Positions 11,832-24,800 of a stretch of DNA of 64,000 nt are shown here, piece after piece. Source of the stretch: Membranipora membranacea (taxonomy: Eukaryota; Bryozoa; Gymnolaemata; Cheilostomatida; Membraniporidae); NCBI GenBank assembly GCA_914767715.1, contig OU612069.1:29520079-29584078 (forward strand). Direction: 5' to 3'. Within the stretch, counting starts at the first letter, position 1, and each line of letters begins with the position of its first letter. The notes below the pieces were generated by a model. That model was given only the letters and a program-made list of their open reading frames with translations. It did not search any database and was not told where the DNA came from. Made by a program: the position numbers and the translations under genes.

Positions 11832-12881
11832 CTAATCCGAATCTTGGTGCGCTAATAAAATCTCATCAATTTTCTCCCGGGGAACATGTTGATTGGCCTT
11901 CTCCCCAAACTGATAGAAAAGCATATGAGCCTCATCAGCAGTAGGTAAAACTAAATCCTGGGAGTCTGAACCGATATTAGCGGGTGGAGCTATAGTCTGA
12001 ATGGCGATTTGGGCTGTGGGGAACTTGTACGACTGAGGAAGATTTCGTATGATGTACCTCTCAAAACAGTCAGAGATATTATCTGCTCTGTGGGGTGGCT
12101 GGCGATTCAAGCATGGTGGTGTCTCGCAGACTGCACATGTCTCACCAGAATAATGAGCATTTCTTGATTGTCGAACAATTTCATCTATAGTTAAAAAGTT
12201 CATCGATGCGTAGCTTTTAAGAGAGCTTTCCTTGACACCATGAGACTCAAATAGGACCATCTCTTGGTTGAATTTCTTCTTGCATATTGAACTTGACTTT
12301 GCATTACATAGTGGAGTATGCTTATCTGGGTGGTTGATAAGATCATGCTGAACATGTGGCGCGACGGCTTTTACTTTCTTCCTTGCACTTTTCTTTGAGT
12401 AGTTTGATTTCAGTATTTGGGCAAATCGCTGGCTGTCAGGGATCTTCTTGGTGGTGAGCGTGAGAGAGGTTAGAGCATCTTTATAATCCAATCTTACAGG
12501 AAGCCCTATGCTGTTAGTCTTACCGACAGCTATCAGAATACGGCGTGTAGAATCGACACCCCAGCCCTCCCTATACTGGATTATTGGCTTAATATGACCA
12601 CCATTTTTTCCTATGACCTTAGTTGTTGATGTTGTGTTTAGTGCAGATCTTTCCTCTTGACCTGGTTCTATTTCTCCACTGGCAGCAGTTGGTCTCTTCA
12701 CACTTTCCAATCTCGAATAAACATGAAACTTGCACAAAAATACTGACTCAGTGCACGACAGACTGTCACTTCCTGTGTCATCTATGTCTATGAAGCGAGA
12801 CAAGTTATCGTCATAATCCTGTCCTTGAGGATCAAGTGAAGCGTGCGTCGATTGGATTTGATCGAATTGTGATTGAGAAAG
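11832..12881 (-). CDS. Last exon of the Roco-pseudocaspase gene
   Basis: The acceptor is TTTTTTTCAG; 349 codons run to TAG at 11832-11834. The exon starts LSQSQFDQIQSTHASLD and contains basic stretches (NYSKKSARKKVKAVAP), a CAVCETPPCLN cluster that might bind metal, and an amphipathic end (EEILLAHQDSD-like acidic tail). No known domain was recognised. A polyadenylation signal was not assigned with confidence. Confidence 0.75.
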   Translation of the reverse strand, partial: LSQSQFDQIQSTHASLDPQGQDYDDNLSRFIDIDDTGSDSLSCTESVFLCKFHVYSRLESVKRPTAASGEIEPGQEERSALNTTSTTKVIGKNGGHIKPIIQYREGWGVDSTRRILIAVGKTNSIGLPVRLDYKDALTSLTLTTKKIPDSQRFAQILKSNYSKKSARKKVKAVAPHVQHDLINHPDKHTPLCNAKSSSICKKKFNQEMVLFESHGVKESSLKSYASMNFLTIDEIVRQSRNAHYSGETCAVCETPPCLNRQPPHRADNISDCFERYIIRNLPQSYKFPTAQIAIQTIAPPANIGSDSQDLVLPTADEAHMLFYQFGEKANQHVPREKIDEILLAHQDSD

Positions 12882-15800
12882 CTGAAAAAAATTAACAGAT
12901 TATAGCTCACATCAAATTTTGGGAGTTGTGAGTAAAAAAGTCTGTCTTGTCTTTGTCAGACTGATACAAACCATGACACAGTAATTTGATTCGTTGCTCC
13001 CGGTGGATATTCCAAACCAGCCTCATAAAGAACACCTTAATACAAAAACAAAATTACTAGCACATATGATGATCTGTATTTATTATGGTATATCATGTAT
13101 GAGACATTTTCTGAGTGCAACCAACCTTCTCGTTTTCCTGTGAGGTATTGAAGATAGATAGCGGGACGAACTTAGTGAGGGTCTCGTCACATCCGGCCTT
13201 AACAGAAATTCCCTCTGAGCCAAAGCAGACTGACAGATCATCATCCCTAGAGAGATGAAATACCTCAGGTTGCGGTGCACGAGGCCACATGGTTCTTTGA
13301 AGATCTATTCTCTCACACTCATCAAACTCTGTCAGCTCAGCTGTGATTTTGTGACATATATGGGCCAGTGAGACAAGCCATTGTCCCTCAATGCCAACTT
13401 TGCTGAAGAAATATCGCTGACCTGTTTGAAAATGCACCAATCCTTCATGAAAGACCACCAATGTGTTAGTATCACATTGTCTATTCTCTCTCTGGAATCC
13501 GCTGACAAATATGACAGCAGTGATGACGTTGTCTACTTGACCCTTATTGTCGTGAAGCTTCCTCAGCTTCTTTGTCACCTCACTTAGTTGTTGATGCATC
13601 TTCATCCGCTTGTTCATGAGCAGCGACTAAAAAAAGGAGAAATCTATGCAATTTGAATGTTCGCAGCATAATATAAATCAGAAAACTCTTCAAAACTTTT
13701 CAATTTGACATCCAAGTAACAATACATGATTAAAAGAGAACATGCTGCGTGTATTTAAGGTAAAATTTCACGATGTAGAGCTAACCTCAACAATCAGGTC
13801 GCTGTAGTAACTAGGACCGGCAGATGAGAGTGCTTTGTTCTCGGACGGACTCTCCGGTTTGCCAACAATAAGCTTCAAATCCTTGTGTCTGTAGAAATAT
13901 GCTTCTTTTCCAGTCCCTTTGTCAGATTCCACAGTTGGTGAGATGATCTCATTTCGGTCACAGGTGAAGTAGCACATCTCACAATCACTCTCATCACTGC
14001 CATCAGCTGATGGTGGCTTGAATGCAGGCAGGCTAGCCACCACCAGGTACTTTGAATTATTCTCGATCATTGCAGTCAACTCTTCTTTCTGTATAGTCTC
14101 AAGAGATTTCTCATTATGTTCCACAATAAACTCATGCAGGAGGTCGTTGAAAACAATATGGGTGCTTGATGTTTGGCTTCCAATTTCCGCTGAGAATCTC
14201 TCACTGATAGACCCAGCAACAAGATGAAACAAAGACTCACATGTTGACTTAGATCTCATCCACACTATTGTGACGACTGAGTAATCATCAGGATTTTCTA
14301 GGTCTGAGATCTCTTTCAGTACGTCTGACTCAATCTTATGATACTAAAAATAAAGAGACATTATCAGCAACTGTACTACTGATTGGTCACAGCGGTGTAA
14401 GTTACATTGTGAAATCCCAAATCACACAGAAGCTATTGTGACCATTATTGTTGTTTTACTCAATTAGCAGGCAAACCACACCCACCTCTACAGGTATCAT
14501 GTCACTGAGTTTGTCTTCAGAGGGATTATCTGTATGAGTCTGGGGTGAACTCAGTTTGCTGATTAATGTCATTTGTTCATCTGGGATCCCTGTTTCTGTT
14601 TCCGGTTCATCTGATGAAGAACACAAAACAATACTTTGGAAAGTTTGACACATAGTTCTCAATGCACTGCTTAAACAAGTTTTTTAAAATACTTTAAGGA
14701 AAGATTGACATAGCAAGATTGAACTGTGTACCAATCAGAGAAGCTACTTTAAAAACATTGACCCTCACAAACGAAAGCCTTCTAGTCACTTTTGAAATCA
14801 AGATGATCATCCCTTGAAACCTTAAATGCAGCACATTTTTCATCTGAGAGGAAGAGATAGATCTATAGCTGATACAAGTCAGTGCTATCTAGATATTACC
14901 TGAGAGGTGCCTAATATTTGTGCGATCAGAATTTCCTGTTTCATCAGATGGCTGAATTCCATATTGAACACTGAGATCCCATTGGCTGAGATAAAGCTGC
15001 CGGTCACCAGTAAAAGTACATGTATTCTTCGGCATTTGGTCTACTTGAGCTTTGTGGCGCCCAGACGAAGGGGAGCTATGCCTGATTTCATAGGATCTCT
15101 CAGCACTGTACATACTAACAGCCTCCCTGATCTGTTAATAGAATCAAAACCAATTTTATGTTGCTGATAAAACCAGAATTTATCAGACAGCTGAATCCTA
15201 ACCACCCTTCTAATCTTTATAAGAAAAGCTCTCCCCCAGCTGTCTCTGCTCCTGGGTGGTGGAGAGATTACAAGATTGAAGGGGGTCTGGAACAATCAAA
15301 TCAAAGCAAACATTGAAAGCTACTCAGTGGGACTTGAACCTACACCTTCTTCAGCATGCTCGCCTGGCAGTGAATGGGAGACACGTTTACTTGGACCCCT
15401 TGTATGAATCTTTTTAGCTGATTTTCACGTTTGTCAGCATGTTTTCCATGCTTTCACATGTCTTTCCATGAGTCAGTAAGTTAAGTTAATTAATATTAAG
15501 CAATGTTTTATGAGAAGAATGTTAAGGAAAAAACTGCTTTACAAATGATGATAATATTTAGAAGTTGATATCAAATCATTTAACATAATGTCTTTAGACC
15601 ATTTCTGAACTAAACAACTCTTACAGAATTTGCAAAGGCTTGCAAGAGTTAGTAGAACTTACAATATTACTCATAGTCACCATATCGTACCGGTCAGCCA
15701 TTTTATATAGTGTTAGGGCCACAGCTCTTATAAACGGTGATCCTAAAACTGGACTCCTTGCTGAAGCAAAACCTACAAATGAAAGACATCTGTCGATCAT

Positions 15801-18800
15801 TAACGTTAGTGCTCTTATCATGATGAATTGGTTCAGGTAACGGCAGTGCTGGGGCACCATTAAGGGACTGATGAATCTTAATATTTTCATTATAATATAC
15901 CAATCCGTCAAAATGTATGTACAGGATAGTAAGAATGTGGTTACGCGATGAGTTTAGATTCTACTGCAATTCAACAGTACTTTTGAGCTATTCGCTAATT
16001 AAATTTTGTACACCGAGGTTATTACATCATTTCCTCTTGTTTTTTACTGAGTCTGAGGATATTGATTGGATCACATTATATAAAATTCTGTTGATTCCTG
16101 ACATGGCACTCACCATCAAAGCCTGATTGCATAATCAATAGATCTGGAACTGATATCTCGAGTTCGACCGGTGGTTGTGACTGCTGAGGATAAGAGAAGG
16201 CAGCACGTGGTTCATTCTCAGCAGCTGATTGGTTGACTCTTTCTGTATGACCCTCACTGCTGGAGCTTTGTGGGGTGACTATCTGTTGTTCTGATCCATC
16301 ATCAAGCATTTTCTCAACTTTCACTGCACATTAAAAATCATAAAATTAGAATTATGATAATTTGAATTGATTACCCAGAATCGAGAATGAATTGTTACAA
16401 TAAAACAAATTTGAGAAGACAATACAATTACAGGTTATATTTAGGCCTACGGTTTTAATACTCTTAGTTATTGAATAAAGCACGTTTATTATTCCACATA
16501 ATCATTGTATATTATATAATATTGTATATATATCTGATTTATTGAGGCTTCATTGCAATCCCTTACCTCCAGAGGAAGCCTGAATTATCACAAGCTTTGG
16601 TTTGCCTTTCATAGCTGGGAAATTAAGAGGTGATAGCAGGTCATATAGATCAGTCAGTTTGATGTGTTTTTTATCACAGCCTAGTACACTACCCTCATCT
16701 CCATGACTTGTCACGACTAGGACAAACATGCCGTAGTTCTCGTGTATCGATCTGCCTGTGTTCTCATCTATTAGCTGTGTTTCAGCATGAATAGCATCAA
16801 CGATATCCTAAAAGGAATTAATGTATGCATTAGTATACCTTATGGTAATGGTAATTGAACATTGTATTGTGATGTCGGTAACGGCGACCAATACCACTCC
16901 TTACCTGTATGGTGTTGTCTATACTATGTACTACTAGATGATTACCGTTAGGTCCCGTATTGTAACCACGCGGCTTGTTGGTGAACAGGCCTGGATCAAT
17001 TAAGGAAACAAAACACAGATTTTAGCCATGTCACACCAGCAAGCCACTGTCACTAGCCGGACAGGCAATAAAATGATCAAGAGCAAGATCAAGATGTGCA
17101 CACTATATGTTACATGCTAATGCCCTCCCACCACACTTCACAGACCTGACCATAGATCACAGCTGTCCGACTAACTTCTTCAAAACAAATCATTATGATA
17201 CATTTCTGTCTGACATAAAGATAAGAAGTTGCATTGACTGGTGGGGAAGAAGAATGCTGATTGGTTAACTATTTGTCAGATCGTTTCTTATTGGATGATA
17301 ATTTTATGTAGTTGTAACGAGGTAACAAGGTCATTACATTGAGCTCAACAATTTTATATGTCTCTTCTGAGGTCGGATATTGTTAATAAAAATAAGAGAT
17401 ATATAGTCGCTGCTAGCTTGTTACAACTGAGTTAGTATGTATGTTCACTCATTAGCCACCTGCCTATAGAATTTGGAAACAATGCCCTTATTATAACCGC
17501 GGTATGCTTGACTAAGTTTTAACCACTCATGCACATTAACCACGCGGCTACAATACGCGACCTTACGGTAGAAGTGCACTGCTGTAGACATGTGCCCAGT
17601 GTTTTTGGGACTGGCCTGTTGAGCAAAGCGTTAAAAGACCACAACGCAATTTATCAGTAGGCGATGCAGTTGTTCATTCCAAAACGACTGACAAAATGCA
17701 AAGACTCACGGCCCTGGATCTCAAAACAGCCACACCAATTAATAAAAAAGTAGAAACATTGTACTGTAAATGCAAAAGAAAGGGCACAACACATCTAGAG
17801 AACCGTTACACTACCTATGCCATGTTGTCCAGTAAATGCTACAGAAGCAACATGCTGAGTATTTCAATAAACTATTCACTGACCAAGAGAAGTCCCCGGA
17901 AGAACTTTCTAAGCACTTTTGTACCTACATCAAACATAAGTGTTCTGGCAACATGTCATCTGTGGGACGACTGAAGAAAGCCAAACAACTGGTGACAACC
18001 CTTTAAGAAAGGGCTGAAATTCTGAACAACCAATTTGTATCTGTCTTCTCAAAGCCCTCAGAAGGAGGATAATATCATGCCTTAACACTCAATTCCACCA
18101 TGAGTGACATTGTCATAGGCAGGAATGGGGTTCATAAACAACTACAAACTCTCAACCGATACAAGCCCTCAGGTTCAGACGGTATCAGCCCAAGAGTCTT
18201 GAAAATCTAGCGGAAATCATGGCTGACCCACTCACCACCCTATTCCAGAACTCACTGGGCAGTGGCAGTGTCCCTGAAGATTGGAAAAAGGCTGTGGTAT
18301 GCTTCATCTACAAGAGGGGAGGGAAGACCACAGCAGCAAATTATTGACCTGTAAGCCTTACCTGTATATGCAGTAAGATAATGGAACACATCATTACCAG
18401 CCAGCTTAAGACATTCGCAGAAGACAATAACATCTAACATCTAACATCCCAACCAGCATGCGTTTCGCAGAGACCATAGCTGTGGAAGTCAACTGATTGA
18501 GCTGATAAGCAATATCACCGAAAAACTTGACAAAGGCGAGGAGACAGAAACGTGTGTTTTGGACTTCAGTAGAGCTTTTGATAGCCAAAGTCAACCACAC
18601 CAAGCTGCTTTACCAACTCGCATCATACAGCGTCAACTACCAACTCGTGTCTTGGATCGGCGACTTCCTCGGAGGGCGTAGCCATAATGCAGTGATCGAT
18701 GGTGAAAGCTCCTCAGAAGCACATTGTGTTCACTAGAAAACGCCAACCTACAAAAAGAAGCTATACCTGCACGGCACTGAAATCCTGAAAGCACAGCACA

Positions 18801-21800
18801 TCAAGTATCTAGGGGTTAAACTTGACCTGGAATCGCCATATCGATCATGTGGTTGCTAAGGGAAACTCCACTCTCGGATTCATATTATGTAGAAACATAC
18901 CCACAGGCTGCGAGGCAATCGAGAACACAGCAGCGTACACGCAGCTGGTCCGGCCAGTCCTAGAATATGCCTCCGAAGTCTGGGACCCAGCAGCTGACTC
19001 TGCTACCAACCCCAATCGAAGCTGTGCAGAGAAGAGCAGCCCTGTTCATCTGCGGTATACGGCGCACCGACAGGGAAACCAGCGCAACCTGGATTGATCG
19101 AGAAACTGTCGCTTCAACCCCTCTCACACAGACGGAGGGATAGAAATATCAAAATCTTTAATCGATACCATCACTCCAACAAAGGCGTCATCAACAACTA
19201 CATCCAAACAGCCAGCGTTTCATCAGCTAGGAGACAGGAGGAGCAGTACTTTAAACCTATGTCAAACAGACCCGAGAATGTTTTCATCCAGGACTGGAAT
19301 GCCCTACCCACTGGTAACTCATTTCTTGTCCCCCGCGTGTTTAACCCCTAAAAGCTGTTCAATTATCAAAATTGTTGCTGATTGGAAATGTTAACCGACA
19401 TACCACGCGGCTTGTTGGTGAACAGGCCTGGATCAATTAAGGAAACAAAACACAGATTTTAGCCATGTCACACCAGCAAGCCACTGTCACTAGCCGGACA
19501 GGCAATAAAATGATCAAGAGCAAGATCAAGATGTGCACACTATATGTTACATGCTAATGCCCTCCCACCACACTTCACAGACCTGACCATAGATCACAGC
19601 TGTCCGACTAACTTCTTCAAAACAAATCATTATGATACATTTCTGTCTGACATAAAGATAAGAAGTTGCATTGACTGGTGGGGAAGAAGAATGCTGATTG
19701 GTTAACTATTTGTCAGATCGTTTCTTATTGGATGATAATTTTATGTAGTTGTAACGAGGTAACAAGGTCATTACATTGAGCTCAACAATTTTATATGTCT
19801 CTTCTGAGGTCGGATATTGTTAATAAAAATAAGAGATATATAGTCGCTGCTAGCTTGTTACAACTGAGTTAGTATGTATGTTCACTCATTAGCCACCTGC
19901 CTATAGAATTTGGAAACAATGCCCTTATTATAACCGCGGTATGCTTGACTAAGTTTTAACCACTCATGCACATTAACCACGCGGCTACAATACGCGACCT
20001 TACGGTAGAAGTGCACTGCTGTAGACATGTGCCCAGTGTTTTTGGGACTGGCCTGTTGAGCAAAGCGTTAAAAGACCACAACGCAATTTATCAGTAGGCG
20101 ATGCAGTTGTTCATTCCAAAACGACTGACAAAATGCAAAGACTCACGGCCCTGGATCTCAAAACAGCCACACCAATTAATAAAAAAGTAGAAACATTGTA
20201 CTGTAAATGCAAAAGAAAGGGCACAACACATCTAGAGAACCGTTACACTACCTATGCCATGTTGTCCAGTAAATGCTACAGAAGCAACATGCTGAGTATT
20301 TCAATAAACTATTCACTGACCAAGAGAAGTCCCCGGAAGAACTTTCTAAGCACTTTTGTACCTACATCAAACATAAGTGTTCTGGCAACATGTCATCTGT
20401 GGGACGACTGAAGAAAGCCAAACAACTGGTGACAACCCTTTAAGAAAGGGCTGAAATTCTGAACAACCAATTTGTATCTGTCTTCTCAAAGCCCTCAGAA
20501 GGAGGATAATATCATGCCTTAACACTCAATTCCACCATGAGTGACATTGTCATAGGCAGGAATGGGGTTCATAAACAACTACAAACTCTCAACCGATACA
20601 AGCCCTCAGGTTCAGACGGTATCAGCCCAAGAGTCTTGAAAATCTAGCGGAAATCATGGCTGACCCACTCACCACCCTATTCCAGAACTCACTGGGCAGT
20701 GGCAGTGTCCCTGAAGATTGGAAAAAGGCTGTGGTATGCTTCATCTACAAGAGGGGAGGGAAGACCACAGCAGCAAATTATTGACCTGTAAGCCTTACCT
20801 GTATATGCAGTAAGATAATGGAACACATCATTACCAGCCAGCTTAAGACATTCGCAGAAGACAATAACATCTAACATCTAACATCCCAACCAGCATGCGT
20901 TTCGCAGAGACCATAGCTGTGGAAGTCAACTGATTGAGCTGATAAGCAATATCACCGAAAAACTTGACAAAGGCGAGGAGACAGAAACGTGTGTTTTGGA
21001 CTTCAGTAGAGCTTTTGATAGCCAAAGTCAACCACACCAAGCTGCTTTACCAACTCGCATCATACAGCGTCAACTACCAACTCGTGTCTTGGATCGGCGA
21101 CTTCCTCGGAGGGCGTAGCCATAATGCAGTGATCGATGGTGAAAGCTCCTCAGAAGCACATTGTGTTCACTAGAAAACGCCAACCTACAAAAAGAAGCTA
21201 TACCTGCACGGCACTGAAATCCTGAAAGCACAGCACATCAAGTATCTAGGGGTTAAACTTGACCTGGAATCGCCATATCGATCATGTGGTTGCTAAGGGA
21301 AACTCCACTCTCGGATTCATATTATGTAGAAACATACCCACAGGCTGCGAGGCAATCGAGAACACAGCAGCGTACACGCAGCTGGTCCGGCCAGTCCTAG
21401 AATATGCCTCCGAAGTCTGGGACCCAGCAGCTGACTCTGCTACCAACCCCAATCGAAGCTGTGCAGAGAAGAGCAGCCCTGTTCATCTGCGGTATACGGC
21501 GCACCGACAGGGAAACCAGCGCAACCTGGATTGATCGAGAAACTGTCGCTTCAACCCCTCTCACACAGACGGAGGGATAGAAATATCAAAATCTTTAATC
21601 GATACCATCACTCCAACAAAGGCGTCATCAACAACTACATCCAAACAGCCAGCGTTTCATCAGCTAGGAGACAGGAGGAGCAGTACTTTAAACCTATGTC
21701 AAACAGACCCGAGAATGTTTTCATCCAGGACTGGAATGCCCTACCCACTGGTAACTCATTTCTTGTCCCCCGCGTGTTTAACCCCTAAAAGCTGTTCAAT

Positions 21801-24800
21801 TATCAAAATTGTTGCTGATTGGAAATGTTAACCGACATACAGGAAAAAACAGTTTCTCAAGTCACAGCAGACGCTGGCACTGGAAACTAGACTCATCAAG
21901 GAACAAATCAAGGTACAAATCAAGGTACAAATCAAGCTACAAATCAAGGTACAGATCAACATCACAATGATATATTCAGTTACCAGATTACACTGACAGC
22001 AATGATTGCAGACAAGGCCCCAAATGTATGGTCGGAATGTGGAAGGCAAAATTAGATCAGCTTTGGGTTTTGTGAAGTGTACATGGAAAGAAAGTGAAAT
22101 GAATAAATTTAACTGCTATTTGAAAGAAAAAAAAGTTTTGTATTCCCTGATTACCCCCCTGAAAACTGTGCAACTTACTGAGTGTTCACCAGAATGGATT
22201 ACTGGGCTTTTAACCTCCAGCCACAAATAACACTCATTCAGGGTAAGGCAGAAGGGCAATCTGTCTGCAACTTGCTCATCACAATCAAACCACCAGTACA
22301 GCCAATCACATCACAGTTTGGTACAAAACAGTTCAAATATACAACTATTCTATATCAAGTTGCACAATAAAGCATAACAACAGATTTAATGATACAAAGT
22401 CTGATATGCCATATTATACCTTAGCGTTGTAGTTCTTGTGTTCTCCTGCTGTGACGAAGCTCAGACTATCCAGTACTCGTTTCATGTTTTCATAGTCATG
22501 TTCCAATCCGTGTTTCATGAGGTCATTTTCTGTCTGTTCATCAGTCACCTGGTACATGTTAGATAATATCAAGGCTCTGCCTCGCGGCTCTGTCATCTTG
22601 TATACCTGTAAGAGTAAAACACAAAAATCTACATAAATAACTGTTCTTAACTGTGCAATCAAATGACAACATGTGACTTCAGTCTGAAAAGTAACATACT
22701 TTATATTAGTATGATCTCATTAAAGGGGTTAATCAGAATAAAAATCAACCTACATTAATGTGTAACTGTAAAGCATCAACAGCTGTTCATCACAGAAACA
22801 TTGTTGAAACTAATCAAGCATGTACCAAGGTGGGATGCAAAAAATATAGGAGGGGTAAACAAAATGAAATGCAGTGAAGAGTTGATATACCTCATACAGT
22901 GTCTGCGTTGGCTCAGTAACCAGACCTCCACCCTCAGGACAGATATCAGCAGGTGAATTCTTCATCATATTCACTATCTCACCTACGTCTTCAATAGTCG
23001 ACTTCTCTGACACCTCTACAGATACTTGGATTCCGGTTTGTGTAATAGATCCTTGGTGAGGCACTGAAATCAAATATAAAATTTCAGTAAGCAAAATAAA
23101 CATGAAATAATGGCAGTCATAAAAATTACTCCCAATTTAATCACGCCACTTTTAGAAGCTACTAAAGAGTGTGTTAATTATGCATAAACAAGATATGTTG
23201 ATGACTGAACACAAAATTGATACTGGTTCTCTCTTTGATTCAACAAATACCTGACAGATCGTTGCTGTAAAACATCAATCATATCTCCATAACCTGATAC
23301 AGAAAATTCTACATTACTGATCAAACAAACAAATCCATATACTATGGTACATACCAGTGATAGTTCCTTGGAGGCCTCTAGAGGTCCCGACAAATCCAGA
23401 CCTAGGTGAGCCAGACCTCTCTTCTTCAAGCTCCCTCACATAATCCTTTACCTTCTTCAACTCTTTCTTCGTCAACCTGTCACCTGTGACAAAGGACAGA
23501 TTAGACTAGTATAATAATGAGGTGATATTGAAATCGCCTAAAACAAACTCTCAGTATTCCTATACACAAGATCTTGAACAAGGCCAAAAAATTAAAGATT
23601 TTGACAATGCGATTAATGTTGCTGAGCTTGGAGGTTATTTGTAGAATACTTGAAAGGGATTAAACCATTGCTGCCACAGCTTGGCTTTGCCCAGCATAGC
23701 AACCAGTCAAAAATTTAAATAGAGAGTTGTGGCATCAAAAAATCTAAGATATACAACCGCTACCTCAAGCATGGAACTATCCATCTCAAAACTAACGTCA
23801 GTGAAAATTCCAATGAGCAGCAGCATGTCTCTCAGTGAAAATTACTCACACGGGTACCGCAGAGGCTTCAGCACCTTCAGGGGGCCTCCATAAGTTCTGT
23901 CGTTGGCACAGGGGACAGGCTCCACGCCTCTGAATTCACGTAGCCAGTCATCTTTATTCTCTTGCAAATCAGGAATTTCCATCCAGTCTGGGTCAATATC
24001 AGCATCAGGATCAGGGAGCCTCAAGTACAAGCAATGAGAGCAGAAGAATTTACAGATGGGTCGAGCTCCTTCCCATTGCCCCAGGGAGCATCTCAACAGG
24101 TGACAAATCGCTTTCTTCATGAGCCTCCAGGACTCACCCAACTCTTCCACTGGTGTGTCCATTTGGATTATGAGCTCACAGTTCTCACTGCTGTGGGTGA
24201 CACGACTGATCGAGGATCCATGATGGACTTCTGCACCATTACTAGCGGCTCTTATCTTATACTCAGGTGCCAAGAAGAGATTCAAGAATGCTACTGTCAG
24301 AAGGTGGTAGACATAGGTAGGTGGTGGAAGGCCTACAAAGAGAATGCCCACCCGGAGGGGAAGGAGACGATCAACGATCACATTTTCTCTAATTACATCT
24401 GTTGAGAGCGCAGGGATGATATATGCCTCTGCAGGTTTGTCTCCAACTGGGCCACAAATCAGGTAAAATGTCCGAAGAAGGGCAACGGCGATTTCAACAG
24501 GGAAGTCATTGCCGCTAAACGCAGTTTTGAGAACTCTCTCATCCAGCATCCCAGAGCTGAGGAAATTGTTAACTAGCACTGAGTATTTCTCCTTAGTGAC
24601 CCACTTTCCATTCAACCTTAATGGCTGAAATTCATCTGTTCTCCTTTGCCAGTTCTCGCCATTCCTGTGATGAAATATCACTGCGATCGCACTGGTCACC
24701 AAATCTATCCTGTGGAAGACATACTGACGAAGTATGACATCTCGCTCAAACCATAGAATCCTGCCAACATCATGCTTATACCGTAGTATCACCAAGTCCT

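Noticed and set aside
16830-16965. Extra caspase exon between the two p20 exons
   Set aside because: The exons at 22420-22605 and 16567-16807 join directly in phase 0 with normal caspase spacing, so no extra exon is needed.
23962-24405. 147-codon + strand frame
   Set aside because: It lies antisense to the COR region, whose minus-strand frame continues for 670 codons with intact motifs.
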